A stretch of DNA of 51,594 nt from CAMLOF01 sp041913045 (GCA_041913045.1 JAYSGB010000030.1:1-51594), one strand, 5' to 3'; shown: positions 34,218-42,708, counted from the stretch's first letter. Made by a program: numbers and translations. The notes: a model not told the origin generated them from the sequence alone.

Positions 34218-34448
34218 ATGAAATATCTGGTCATCGTCGCCTTCGTGGCCATCATAGGCAGCCTCGCCGCAGCGCTGGTGTTCATGATGCGCAGCCCGCA
34301 AAACAACGCCGAGAATGACGAAAAGAAATCCCGGCGCATGGCACGAGCATTGGCTCTGCGGGTGGGATTCTCGGTTCTGCTTTTTGTTCTTGTGCTGATC
34401 AGCTACTTCGCAGGCTGGATCCAGCCCACTGGCTTGCCGCTGCGCTGA
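34218..34448 (+). CDS. Twin-transmembrane DUF2909 protein
   Basis: A 76-residue protein with two membrane helices (about 3-23, YLVIVAFVAIIGSLAAALVF, and 48-68, VGFSVLLFVLVLISYFAGW) joined by a charged loop (NNAENDEKKSRRMA). This short twin-helix protein is typical of betaproteobacterial cox clusters, where it faces surf1. It probably assists oxidase assembly or stability, which is inference from location. A strong terminator follows. Confidence 0.85.
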   Translation: MKYLVIVAFVAIIGSLAAALVFMMRSPQNNAENDEKKSRRMARALALRVGFSVLLFVLVLISYFAGWIQPTGLPLR

Positions 34449-34469
34449 GAACAACCTTTCTCAAACAAC

Positions 34470-34495
34470 AAAAAAGCGCCCGGGGGCGCTTTTTT
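34470..34495. terminator. Bidirectional terminator between DUF2909 and coxC
   Basis: A6-GCGCC-CGGG-GGCGC-T6, symmetrical, so it can end transcripts from both the plus-strand DUF2909 gene and the minus-strand cox operon. Confidence 0.93.
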
Positions 34496-34520
34496 GTCAC
34501 CGTTTTGGCGGGCGGTTTGA

Positions 34521-35402
34521 TCAGAGCCAGTACACCAGGATGTACAAGCCCAGCCACACCACGTCCACGAAGTGCCAGTACCAGGCTGCGCCTTCAAAAC
34601 CGAAATGGCGCTCCTTGGTGAAGTGACCTTTCTGCAGGCGCAGTGTGATCACCAGCAACATCAGCATGCCGACGAACACGTGGAAACCGTGGAAACCGGT
34701 CAACATGAAGAAAGTGGAGCCAAACACACCCGAGCTGAGCTTCAGGTTCAGGTCGGCATAGGCATGTGCATATTCGTAGCCCTGCACGAACAGGAACACG
34801 ATACCCAGAATCACCGTCAGCCACATGAAGGCGATCGTCTTGCTGCGGTTGCCGTCTTGCAATGCATGGTGAGCAATGGTCAGCGTCACGCCTGAAGACA
34901 GCAGCAGCGCCGTGTTGATGGTGGGCAACCAGAACGGGCCCATCGTCTGGAAAGGCTCGACGATGCCCGCAGGCGACGCGGTGGCGCCAACGTGCGTGCT
35001 CGGCCACACAGCCTGGAAGTCAGGCCAGATCAGTGCGTTTTCGATGCTGCCCAGCGCAGGCACAGAGTGGGCGCGAGCCCACCACAGTGCAGCAAAGAAT
35101 GCGCCGAAGAACATCACCTCCGAGAAGATGAACCAGCTCATGCTCCAGCGGTAGGAGATGTCGATCTTGCGGCCGTACAAGCCACCTTCGCTCTCGGTCA
35201 CGGCGTCACGGAACCACTGGTACAGAACGATCAGCCACCATGCCAGACCAAAGGCCACCGAGTAAGGGCCCCAGCTGGCGCCATTGACCCACTGACCAGC
35301 GCCCAGGATCACAAAGAACAGGCCAATGGACGCCAGAACCGGGTGCCGGGACATTCCCGGCACAAAGTAGTAAGGCGTCGTGCCGTGCGTTGTTGCTGAC
35401 AT
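34521..35402 (-). CDS. coxC: Cytochrome c oxidase subunit III
   Basis: A 293-residue seven-helix protein. The family blocks are WFRDAVTESEGG, MSWFIFSEVMFFGAFFAALWWARAH (seen as FIFSEVMFFGAFF), the carboxylate-bearing LTIAHHALQ region, TGFHGFHVFVG, and the C-terminal WYWHFVDVVWLGLYI. It is part of the aa3-type oxidase. The start at 35402 (MSATTHG) has AGGAG. It ends the coxB-coxA-ctaG-coxC operon before a bidirectional terminator. Confidence 0.96.
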   Translation of the reverse strand: MSATTHGTTPYYFVPGMSRHPVLASIGLFFVILGAGQWVNGASWGPYSVAFGLAWWLIVLYQWFRDAVTESEGGLYGRKIDISYRWSMSWFIFSEVMFFGAFFAALWWARAHSVPALGSIENALIWPDFQAVWPSTHVGATASPAGIVEPFQTMGPFWLPTINTALLLSSGVTLTIAHHALQDGNRSKTIAFMWLTVILGIVFLFVQGYEYAHAYADLNLKLSSGVFGSTFFMLTGFHGFHVFVGMLMLLVITLRLQKGHFTKERHFGFEGAAWYWHFVDVVWLGLYILVYWL

Positions 35403-35470
35403 GCTCACTCCTATTTGCTTTCGCTTATGAATTCAAAACTCTTACCGGACAAGGGTGTCGCAACGGACGC

Positions 35471-35677
35471 TCACCTTGCCACCACATTCACCAATACCAT
35501 CAGACCAATGACGAACACGAAGGTCAGCACCACGCCTGCCACCATGAGGTGCAAGGGCTTGAGCTGAGCGACATCGTCCTGAAAATCCTTGCGCCTGCGT
35601 ATGCCAAGAAAGCTCCAAAGCACTGCCTTCATGGTCCGCCAAGCGGAAGGGTTTTCGTGCCGCCTGGGCTGGTTCAT
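35471..35677 (-). CDS. DUF2970 small membrane protein
   Basis: A 68-residue protein with one membrane helix (about 44-66: LMVAGVVLTFVFVIGLMVLV) after a basic region (SFLGIRRRKDFQDD). The DUF2970 pattern is common in betaproteobacterial cox operons between ctaG and coxC. The ATG overlaps the ctaG stop by four bases. Its role in the oxidase is unknown. Confidence 0.88.
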   Translation of the reverse strand: MNQPRRHENPSAWRTMKAVLWSFLGIRRRKDFQDDVAQLKPLHLMVAGVVLTFVFVIGLMVLVNVVAR

Positions 35678-36288
35678 ACGCCCGCCGCAACTGCTGCGGC
35701 CTCCTTGACCACACCCTCGCCAGCTTTGGCCTGCGGGGGCATGGGCGTCTGCATGCCAACTTCAAAGAAGGTATATGACAGCGTGATGGTCGTCACATCC
35801 TTGGGCAGACGGGGGTCGATGACGAACGCCACCGGCCATTCCTTCTTCTCACCCGGCGCCAGTGTGTACTGCGAGAAGCAGAAACATTCCAGCTTGTTGA
35901 AGTGACTGGCTGCCTGACGAGGCGCATAGCTCGGGATCGCCTGGGCCGACATCGTCCGGTTCTGGATGTTCTGGAACTGGTACATCACGGTGGTCAACTC
36001 ACCAGGATGCACCTGCAGGGAACGCACCACGGGCTTGAAGTCCCAAGGCCCCCGCACGTTCGTGTCGAATTCGACGGTGATCAGACGAGACTTGTCCACC
36101 TGGGTGTTGGCGGGCATCTTGCCCTTCGCACCGGGAACCTCGCGCTCGGCCAGGGCAAGGATGTTGATGCCGGTCATCTCGCAGATGGCGCGATAGATCG
36201 GCACCAGCGCATACCCGAAGGCAAACATGCCGACGGCAATCACCGCCAGCTTGCCCGTCATGCGTAGGTTCTCTTTGCGCAGGCCCAT
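35674..36288 (-). CDS. ctaG: Cytochrome oxidase copper-assembly protein CtaG/Cox11
   Basis: A 204-residue protein with one N-terminal membrane helix (about 11-31) and a periplasmic immunoglobulin-like domain. The copper-binding motif is ECFCFSQYTL, preceded by the Cys of AICEMTGIN. It inserts copper into the CuB site of subunit I. I start it at 36288 (MGLRKENLRMTGK), leaving 11 bases after the small protein gene; the longer frame overlaps that gene. Confidence 0.95.
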   Translation of the reverse strand: MGLRKENLRMTGKLAVIAVGMFAFGYALVPIYRAICEMTGINILALAEREVPGAKGKMPANTQVDKSRLITVEFDTNVRGPWDFKPVVRSLQVHPGELTTVMYQFQNIQNRTMSAQAIPSYAPRQAASHFNKLECFCFSQYTLAPGEKKEWPVAFVIDPRLPKDVTTITLSYTFFEVGMQTPMPPQAKAGEGVVKEAAAVAAGV

Positions 36289-36299
36289 GTTGCGTACCG

Positions 36300-36422
36300 T
36301 CAGTGCCCGAAGTAGACCATTCTGACCATGAACCCGCCCATGAAGACGAGTGCCACCGACACCAGGATCAGCGCCAGGCGAACGTTCCTCTTGCGTTGTT
36401 CGGGAGTCATGGCCATGCTCAT
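36300..36422 (-). CDS. Cytochrome oxidase small assembly protein (40 aa)
   Basis: A 40-residue protein: MSMAMTPEQRKRN, then one helix (LALILVSVALVFMGGFMV) and VRMVYFGH. Its ATG overlaps the coxA stop (TGATG). Tiny proteins of this kind sit between coxA and ctaG in many betaproteobacteria. The helix and position suggest a role in subunit I maturation, which is inference. Confidence 0.8.
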   Translation of the reverse strand: MSMAMTPEQRKRNVRLALILVSVALVFMGGFMVRMVYFGH

Positions 36423-38032
36423 CAACCAATCACCTTGGTCGCAGTAGCGTCCAGCTTGGGCGGGTTTTCGAAGGTGTGGTGAGGCGCAGGAGAAGGCACT
36501 TCCCACTCCAGACCTTCAGCAGCCTCCCAGGGCTTCTGGGGAGCCTTCTCACCACGGCCGCGCATCACGGGCACCACGATGAACAGGAAGAAGAAGACCT
36601 GCATCGTGCCGAAACCAAAGGCACCGATGGACGACAGCATGTTGAAGTCAGCGAACTGCATCGGGTAGTCGGCATAACGACGGGGCATGCCAGCCAGACC
36701 CAGGAAGTGCTGCGGGAAGAAGGTCAGGTTGAAGAAGATCAGCGAGAGCCAGAAGTGCACTTTGCCCAGGGTCTCGTTGTACATCACACCGCTCCACTTG
36801 GGGGCCCAGAAATAGAAGCCGCCAAACAGCGCGAACAGAGAACCGGCCACCATGGTGTAGTGGAAGTGCGCCACCACGTAGTAAGTGTCGTGCAGGTTCT
36901 GGTCGATAGGCGCCATGGACAGGATCAGCCCGGTGAAGCCCCCCATCGTGAACACGAAGATGAAGCCCACAGCCCACAGCATGGGGGTCTCGAAGGTCAT
37001 CGAGCCCTTCCACATCGTGGCGATCCAGTTGAACACCTTCACACCCGTGGGCACGGCGATCAGCATGGTCGCGTACATGAAGAACAGCTGACCCGTCACC
37101 GGCATGCCGGTGGTGTACATGTGGTGAGCCCACACGATGAACGACAGGATGGCGATGGAGGCGGTGGCGTAGACCATGGAGGTGTAGCCAAACAGCTTCT
37201 TGCGGGCGAACGTCGGGATGATCTGGCTGACGATACCGAAGGCCGGCAGGATCAGGATGTACACCTCGGGGTGGCCGAAGAACCAGAAGATGTGCTGGTA
37301 CATCACCGGGTCACCGCCGCCAGCGGGGTTGAAGAAACTGGTGCCGAAATGGCGGTCGGTCAGCGTCATGGTGATAGCGCCGGCCAGCACGGGAATCACG
37401 GCGATCAGCAGGTAGGCGGTGATCAACCAGGTCCAGCAGAACATGGGCATCTTCATCAGCGTCATGCCGGGAGCGCGCATGTTCAGGATGGTCACGATGA
37501 TGTTGATCGAGCCCATGATGGACGAAGCACCCAGAATGTGCATGGCGAAGATCGCGGCGTCCATGGAGGGGCCCATCTGCAGCGTCAGGGGCGCATACAG
37601 CGTCCAGCCCGCAGCAGGTGCACCACCAGGCATGAAGAAGCCCAGAGCCAGGATGACGGCGGCAGGAATCATCAGCCAGAAGCTGAAGTTGTTCATGCGC
37701 GCGAAGGCCATGTCAGATGCCCCGATCTGCAGCGGGATCATCCAGTTCGCGTAACCCACAAAGGCCGGCATGATGGCGCCGAACACCATGATGAGGCCGT
37801 GCATGGTGGTGAACTGGTTGAACAGTTCGGGGTTCACCAGTTGCAGGCCGGGCTGAAAAAGTTCTGCACGGATGCCCAGTGCCAGCACGCCGCCGAAGAT
37901 CAGCATAGCAAAGCTGAACAGCAGGTACAGCGTACCGATGTCCTTGTGGTTGGTGGCGAACACCCAGCGGCGCCATCCCGTCGGGGCATGGTGGTGATCG
38001 TGCGCGTCGTGGTGATCAAGAACTGCACTCAT
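36422..38032 (-). CDS. coxA: Cytochrome c oxidase subunit I
   Basis: A 536-residue, twelve-helix haem-copper oxidase subunit of the A-type. Ligands and channels visible include HGLIMVFG (low-spin haem His), the HPEVYILILPAFG block (CuB His and cross-linked Tyr), HHMYTTGM, and the double His in YYVVAHFHYTM. NWMIPLQIGASDMAFARMN carries the D-channel. It reduces oxygen and pumps protons. The His-rich N-terminus (LDHHDAHDHHHAP) is unusual but common in relatives. Confidence 0.97.
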   Translation of the reverse strand: MSAVLDHHDAHDHHHAPTGWRRWVFATNHKDIGTLYLLFSFAMLIFGGVLALGIRAELFQPGLQLVNPELFNQFTTMHGLIMVFGAIMPAFVGYANWMIPLQIGASDMAFARMNNFSFWLMIPAAVILALGFFMPGGAPAAGWTLYAPLTLQMGPSMDAAIFAMHILGASSIMGSINIIVTILNMRAPGMTLMKMPMFCWTWLITAYLLIAVIPVLAGAITMTLTDRHFGTSFFNPAGGGDPVMYQHIFWFFGHPEVYILILPAFGIVSQIIPTFARKKLFGYTSMVYATASIAILSFIVWAHHMYTTGMPVTGQLFFMYATMLIAVPTGVKVFNWIATMWKGSMTFETPMLWAVGFIFVFTMGGFTGLILSMAPIDQNLHDTYYVVAHFHYTMVAGSLFALFGGFYFWAPKWSGVMYNETLGKVHFWLSLIFFNLTFFPQHFLGLAGMPRRYADYPMQFADFNMLSSIGAFGFGTMQVFFFLFIVVPVMRGRGEKAPQKPWEAAEGLEWEVPSPAPHHTFENPPKLDATATKVIG

Positions 38033-38067
38033 GTCGATATCCTCGTTATTTCAAGATCTGTCCGTGG

Positions 38068-39267
38068 TCACTTGCGCCCGGCCAGCACTTGCGCCGGTTG
38101 CACGATCTGCTCGGTCTTGTTCGACCAGCTGTTCTTCGCGTAAGTCATGACGGCAGCGATTTCGGTGTCCGACAACTGCTTCCAGGCGGGCATCGCCCCA
38201 CCAGCTGCGCCATTGAGAAGCACGTTCAGCATGGCGTTGTGGTCTGCGTTGGTCACGATCGCGGAGCCATCGAGAGGCTTGATTGGACCTGCGCCCTTAC
38301 CGTTGGCCTGGTGGCAGGCAGCGCAGTTGGCGGCGTACACGGACTCGCCACGCTTGATCATGTCAGCCAGGGCCCAGACCTTGTTCGGGTCGTCAGCCTT
38401 GGCGGCCATCAGCTTCTTCTGCTGGTCCACCCAGGCGGTGTATTCCTCTGCCGTGACCACTTTCACGTGGATGGGCATGTAGGCGTGTTCCTTGCCGCAC
38501 AGTTCTGCGCACTGACCATAGAAGTCGCCAGTCTTTTCGGCACGGAACCAGGCGTCGCGCACGAAACCGGGGATCGCGTCCTGCTTCACGCCAAACGCAG
38601 GGACCATCCATGCGTGGATGACGTCGGTCGCGGTCGTGATGATGCGGACCTTCTTGCCAACGGGAACCACCAAGGGGTTGTCCACCTTGAGCAGGTAGTC
38701 GTCAACGCCTGCGTCAGGCTTGCCGCTGTTGGACATGACGCGCTGCGCGTTGTCGAGCGTGGAAACGATGCCGATGCCTTCGCCTTCGCCCTTGAGGTAG
38801 TCGTAACCCCACTTCCACTGCATGCCTGTGGCCTTGATGGTGAGGTCGCTGTTGGTGGTGTCTTTCTGGGCAACCACCACCTTGGTAGCGGGCAGCGCCA
38901 TACCGATCACGATGAGCAGCGGGACGATCGTCCAGCCAAGCTCCACCCACAGAGGCTCGGGCAGCTCTTGTGCCTTGTAGCCTGCTGCCTTGCGGTGCTT
39001 GACGATGGAATAGAACATCACGCCGAAAACCAGCACGAAGATCACAGCACACAGAGCCAGCATGAACCAGTGCAGGCCGTGCAACTCTTCAGCAATCCGG
39101 GTTGCCGCCGGCTGGAAGTTGAGCCCGTTGACCTTTGGGCCGCCCGGCAGATCGTTGACGGCGTGGGCAGCCGGGGACAGCCATACGGCGCTGCTGGCGA
39201 CCAGCGCACCGATGGCCGCCTTGGCAGACGCCCATCGCTGATGTACAGAGTGACCTGTTTTTTTCAT
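38068..39267 (-). CDS. coxB: Cytochrome c oxidase subunit II with fused cytochrome c domain
   Basis: A 399-residue subunit: a signal peptide (1-36), two membrane helices (about 66-88 and 108-126), and a CuA cupredoxin domain with His218, Cys253, Cys257, His261 and Met264 (GQCAELCGKEH). The C-terminal cytochrome c domain has CAACH (Cys315, Cys318, His319). This makes the enzyme caa3-like in architecture. The ATG at 39267 is first in the coxB-coxA-coxC operon. A perfect FNR-type box lies in its promoter. Confidence 0.96.
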   Translation of the reverse strand: MKKTGHSVHQRWASAKAAIGALVASSAVWLSPAAHAVNDLPGGPKVNGLNFQPAATRIAEELHGLHWFMLALCAVIFVLVFGVMFYSIVKHRKAAGYKAQELPEPLWVELGWTIVPLLIVIGMALPATKVVVAQKDTTNSDLTIKATGMQWKWGYDYLKGEGEGIGIVSTLDNAQRVMSNSGKPDAGVDDYLLKVDNPLVVPVGKKVRIITTATDVIHAWMVPAFGVKQDAIPGFVRDAWFRAEKTGDFYGQCAELCGKEHAYMPIHVKVVTAEEYTAWVDQQKKLMAAKADDPNKVWALADMIKRGESVYAANCAACHQANGKGAGPIKPLDGSAIVTNADHNAMLNVLLNGAAGGAMPAWKQLSDTEIAAVMTYAKNSWSNKTEQIVQPAQVLAGRK

Positions 39268-39288
39268 CGTGCTCACTTTTTTGCCTCA

Positions 39289-39318
39289 AATATAAGCATT
39301 GATTTATATCAACACCAA
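39289..39318 (-). promoter_or_regulatory. coxB promoter with an FNR/ANR box in the spacer
   Basis: On the minus strand, TTGGTG (39318-39313), an 18-base spacer and TATATT (39294-39289). Positions 39299-39312 read TTGAT-N4-ATCAA, a perfect match to the FNR/ANR consensus, and fill most of the spacer. A bound regulator would block RNA polymerase, so anaerobic repression of the oxidase is the natural reading. Confidence 0.7.
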
Positions 39319-39380
39319 TTACACCAAACTTTCAAACCATTCAGTAACCCGGACTATCCCTAGAGACGCTCCGAGCCAAC

Positions 39381-39863
39381 TCAAGTCCTCCGCAAGGCGA
39401 GACGCATTTCCTGCGCCACGGCAGACCGCCATTCGGCGCGTGTGTAGCGCCCTACGCTGGCCTGCCTCCCACCCCCTCGCACTTCGATCAGCGCCCCAGT
39501 CAACGCAGCGGGCACGATCTGCACAAAATCGCTCGCGAACTCCTCGCGCTCAACCTTGCCGGCACACTCCCATTCCACGACCAGACGGCCAGCCCCCAGG
39601 AAGATGCGCTCGAAATCTGCCGCATGCCTGGCATACAGCAAGAACGCGAACCCCACCGCCAGCAGTTCCACCGCAGCAAAGGGCAGCACCAACGGCGCAC
39701 CGCTCCACCAGAAAAAACCGGCAACAGACAGTGACACGCCACAAAGGCACGCGTAAGTGAACCCCACTTGAGTAGGTGTGAGCGAACAGTTGCGTTTGAA
39801 CAACCATTCCACCCCTGCGGGAGACACTGTTGCGAACCGGTAAGTCGTGTGGCAGGACGTCAC
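39381..39863 (-). CDS. DUF2244 family membrane protein
   Basis: A 160-residue protein with two adjacent membrane helices (about 36-77: VGFTYACLCGVSLSVAGFFWW then LVLPFAAVELLAVGFAFLLY), then a cytoplasmic domain with EREEFASDFVQIVP and GRYTRAEWRSAVAQEMRLALR. I prefer the GTG start at 39863 (VTSCHTTYRF), as a TTG 22 codons upstream would add an atypical tail. It lies upstream of coxB in the same direction and is often linked with cox genes. Function unknown. Confidence 0.8.
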   Translation of the reverse strand: MTSCHTTYRFATVSPAGVEWLFKRNCSLTPTQVGFTYACLCGVSLSVAGFFWWSGAPLVLPFAAVELLAVGFAFLLYARHAADFERIFLGAGRLVVEWECAGKVEREEFASDFVQIVPAALTGALIEVRGGGRQASVGRYTRAEWRSAVAQEMRLALRRT

Positions 39864-39934
39864 GGAAAACGCACCATCAGGGAGCCGGTCGCCTTCGGCA
39901 CGACCGGACAGGAAGGGACCAGACCCCAAAAACC

Positions 39935-39948
39935 TTGATCTATGTCAA
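39935..39948. promoter_or_regulatory. FNR-like box upstream of DUF2244
   Basis: TTGAT-CTAT-GTCAA, one mismatch from TTGAT-N4-ATCAA, 72-85 bases upstream of the preferred DUF2244 start. It is the second such site within 650 bases. Confidence 0.5.
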
Positions 39949-39997
39949 TTGTAGCCGCGCTTTCAGGGGAATCTGGACTGCTCCGGACTCCAGGGGC

Positions 39998-40927
39998 TTA
40001 CCGCTTGCCGCCCCCGCGCAGCATGGCACGCATGTCGTCCACCGAGACAGCGCTTGACTGCGCCACCTTGATCTTGGGTGCCGCCTTGAAGGCATGCCCG
40101 TAGACGACCTCCACGGTGATTGCCAGAAGCCCCTCTTGCGTGCGAGGCAGCCCGCTCTCCAGGGCATCCACGAGGGCTTGGCGATGGCCACGGCCACGCA
40201 GACCACTTGGCCTTTCGGCATGGAGGTTGCGCCCCCAATCGCGCAAATCCTGCAACAGGCGTTCAGCGTTGGGGTAGGTGAGGGTCAGGCGTTCCATGTC
40301 CATCACGGGTTCGGCAAACCCGGTTTCCACCAACATGTCGCCCCAGTCGTGCATGTCGGTCAGTTCATGGGCAGGTGGATGCCAGCCATGATTTGCATAC
40401 ACCGCCCGCACCTCGCGCAGCGTATCGGGCCCCAGGCTGGAGAACATCAGAAAGCCGCCAACACGCAACAACTGGCGCCAACGCTGGAGCAAGACGCGCG
40501 GGTCGTGGGTGAGGTGAAGCGCCATGTTGGCCCAGACCATCTCCGCCAGTTCAGCAGCTTGCGCGTCAGCCACCACCCTGGGAGCAGACGCCCACCATTT
40601 GAGTGGGTTGCGCAGGGCAGCGCGCGCGCCTCCACTCCGCCCAAGCAGGTTTGAGGCCTGCTCAGCCTGGTCCCCGCCTATCCAGACACCCGCATCAGGG
40701 TAAACATCCCGCAGACGCCTGTGCGTGCTCAAGCCGCCCAAGACGGGCGACCAGTCCAGCCAATCCTGCGGCGTTTGCTTGAACCATCCGAGGCGCTCGA
40801 CCATCCGACCGCCTATTTCCTCATGCAGCCAAGGACTGTTCTGCCGAGGCAGGCTGCGCCAGCGCTCTGCCGCCACCGGGTCCATGCCAGGCACGATGGC
40901 GGTGTTTTGTGCGGCAGGGTGATCCAT
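39998..40927 (-). CDS. SAM-dependent methyltransferase, BioC-like
   Basis: A 309-residue protein. The N-terminus (AERWRSLPRQNSPWLHEEIGGRMVERLGWF) and the mid blocks DVYPDAGVWIGGDQ, VWANMALHLTHDPRVLLQRW and VGGFLMFSSLGPDTLREVRAVY match malonyl-ACP methyltransferase BioC and related enzymes. The glycine-rich SAM motif I (VLGGLSTHRRL) is weak. Other biotin genes are not nearby, so the biotin role is uncertain. The start is the ATG at 40927, divergent from comF with a 47-base gap. Confidence 0.75.
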   Translation of the reverse strand: MDHPAAQNTAIVPGMDPVAAERWRSLPRQNSPWLHEEIGGRMVERLGWFKQTPQDWLDWSPVLGGLSTHRRLRDVYPDAGVWIGGDQAEQASNLLGRSGGARAALRNPLKWWASAPRVVADAQAAELAEMVWANMALHLTHDPRVLLQRWRQLLRVGGFLMFSSLGPDTLREVRAVYANHGWHPPAHELTDMHDWGDMLVETGFAEPVMDMERLTLTYPNAERLLQDLRDWGRNLHAERPSGLRGRGHRQALVDALESGLPRTQEGLLAITVEVVYGHAFKAAPKIKVAQSSAVSVDDMRAMLRGGGKR

Positions 40928-40974
40928 AGGCTTGATGGCAGGGGAAGAGAACAGCCGGGCAGTATATTCATCCC

Positions 40975-41697
40975 ATGCGACTCCTGCCCAGCCGCCTGCA
41001 TTGGCCCTCTGTGTGTGCGGTGTGCAACCGCTGGCCCTCCAGAAGTGTGTGCGAACCGTGCATGGAAAGGCTGGGCCGAGCCCAACCACGCTGCCCCGGA
41101 TGTGCGCTGCCTCTGGCTCCTGGCTTGCAGCAATGTGTGCGCTGCCACGAGGCACCGCTGATGCCCTTGAGACACTGTTTTGCCCGAGTGACCTACGCCT
41201 ACCCCTGGATGGACTTGGTTGCGCAGTTCAAGTTTCAAGGTCAGCCTGCCTGGGCCCGCGAACTCGCAAGGTGGATGCTGGATACCCGAGAGGCGCAATC
41301 ATTGCTTGATGAAGCCGACGTGCTCGCTCCTGTGCCGCTCACCCCCATGCGGCTGAGTGAACGCGGCTACAACCAGGCCTGGGAACTGACCAAACAACTG
41401 CGCAAGGAGTCACGCACACAAGCGCAAGCCTGGCCTGACTTGCTGGAACGTTCTGACGAAGCGCAACTGCAGCACACGCTGCCACGCGACCAGCGGCTGG
41501 ACAACGCAAGGCAGTCATTGAAATGCTCCACGGAGCACCGCCACGCCCTCGCAGGGAAGCACGTGTTGCTTGTGGACGACGTGATGACCACTGGCGCCAC
41601 CCTGCAAGCTGCCGCACAGGTATTGCGCCAAGCCGGGGCGGCTTCGGTCAGCGGCATGGTGTTTGCGCGCACCCCTGCACCGGGCAGCGTGGAATAA
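40975..41697 (+). CDS. comF: ComF-family phosphoribosyltransferase-like protein
   Basis: A 240-residue protein. The N-terminal zinc-binding region has paired cysteines (CAVC, CEPC, CPGC, CVRC; residues 14-63). The PRTase part has ERGYNQAWELTKQL and the PRPP motif VLLVDDVMTTGATL. ComF proteins are linked to DNA uptake; enzymatic activity is not established. A ten-base gap separates it from trmL. Confidence 0.9.
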   Translation: MRLLPSRLHWPSVCAVCNRWPSRSVCEPCMERLGRAQPRCPGCALPLAPGLQQCVRCHEAPLMPLRHCFARVTYAYPWMDLVAQFKFQGQPAWARELARWMLDTREAQSLLDEADVLAPVPLTPMRLSERGYNQAWELTKQLRKESRTQAQAWPDLLERSDEAQLQHTLPRDQRLDNARQSLKCSTEHRHALAGKHVLLVDDVMTTGATLQAAAQVLRQAGAASVSGMVFARTPAPGSVE

Positions 41698-41707
41698 TCG
41701 CCGCCCC

Positions 41708-42169
41708 ATGTTCCACATCGTCCTTGTCCACCCCGAAATTCCGCCGAACACCGGTAATGTGATACGGTTGTGCGCCAACACCGGCTGCACACTGCACCTG
41801 GTAGAACCGCTGGGTTTTTCCATGGACGACAAGCACATGCGTCGCGCCGGCTTGGACTACCACGAGTACGCCGAAGTGCGCCGCCACGCCGATTGGGCCA
41901 GCTTTCTGGCACAGGAAAAACCCGACCCGAAGCGCTGCTTCGCCATGACAACCCGGGGCCAGCGGGCCGTACACGATGTGGCCTTTCAGCCCGGGGATTG
42001 GCTGGTGTTTGGCTCCGAGACAAGCGGCTTGCCAAAGGCTTTGCGTGAAACCTTTGCACCTGAGCAACAGTTGCGCCTGCCCATGCGCGCCGGGCAGCGC
42101 AGTCTCAACCTATCGAACGCGGTGGCAGTCGTGACCTACGAGGCGTGGCGCCAGCAGGGTTTTGCCTGA
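41708..42169 (+). CDS. trmL: tRNA (cytidine/uridine-34-2'-O)-methyltransferase TrmL
   Basis: A 153-residue SPOUT methyltransferase. Motifs are HPEIPPNTGNVIRLCANTG, the SAM-binding FGSETSGLP, and the knot-forming RSLNLSNAVAVVTYEAW. It methylates the wobble ribose of two tRNA-Leu isoacceptors, one of which (anticodon CAA) is encoded in this window. Length and start are normal for the family. Confidence 0.95.
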   Translation: MFHIVLVHPEIPPNTGNVIRLCANTGCTLHLVEPLGFSMDDKHMRRAGLDYHEYAEVRRHADWASFLAQEKPDPKRCFAMTTRGQRAVHDVAFQPGDWLVFGSETSGLPKALRETFAPEQQLRLPMRAGQRSLNLSNAVAVVTYEAWRQQGFA

Positions 42170-42181
42170 TCCACGCCTACC

Positions 42182-42637
42182 TCAGGCGTACAGGCGGGCA
42201 AGAAACTCTGCCACGCACGCTGGCTTGCCCGAGCCCTCACACTCCAAGGTAACAGCCCATGTGAACTGCCAGCCATTGTCGGCCAGTGGTTCGGCCGCCT
42301 GCAGCTTGAATTGACCTCTGAGACGGCTGCCAACCGGAACCGGCGCAGTGAACCGGACGCGGTTCAAGCCGTAATTGACGCCCATGCGCGCTTCGGTCAC
42401 CTCGAGCGAAGACTCCAGCAAGCTGGGTACGAGTGAAAGCGTCAGAAAGCCGTGCGCGATGGTCGTGCCAAAGGGGCCAGACCTTGCTCGTTCAGCGTCC
42501 ACATGTATCCATTGATGGTCGCCGGTGGCCTGGGCAAACAGGTTGATCTGCTCCTGTGTGAGCACATGCCAGTCGCTGACGGCCACAACCTGCCCCACGC
42601 AGGCAGCCAAATCATGCAGGGTATTGAAAGTCTTCAT
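42182..42637 (-). CDS. MaoC-like (R)-specific enoyl-CoA hydratase
   Basis: A 151-residue hot-dog-fold protein with the hydratase-2 motif FAQATGDHQWIHVD, holding the catalytic Asp and His, and then TIAHGFLTLSLVPSLL and NYGLNRVRFTAPVPVGSRLRG. It hydrates trans-2-enoyl-CoA to the (R)-3-hydroxyacyl-CoA, a step used in fatty-acid or polyhydroxyalkanoate metabolism. It is convergent with trmL. The ATG at 42637 lies beside a short GTCCC/GGGAC repeat. Confidence 0.9.
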   Translation of the reverse strand: MKTFNTLHDLAACVGQVVAVSDWHVLTQEQINLFAQATGDHQWIHVDAERARSGPFGTTIAHGFLTLSLVPSLLESSLEVTEARMGVNYGLNRVRFTAPVPVGSRLRGQFKLQAAEPLADNGWQFTWAVTLECEGSGKPACVAEFLARLYA

Positions 42638-42708
42638 GTCCCGAATTTAGGGACTGCTGGCGAATTGGGGCTGTCCGCCACGCGACTGGGCGTGAAAGTT
42701 GACCTTGT

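Noticed and set aside
42173..42189. Hairpin ACGCCT-5-AGGCGT between trmL and the MaoC-like gene
   Set aside because: No T tract on either strand, so not supported as a terminator.
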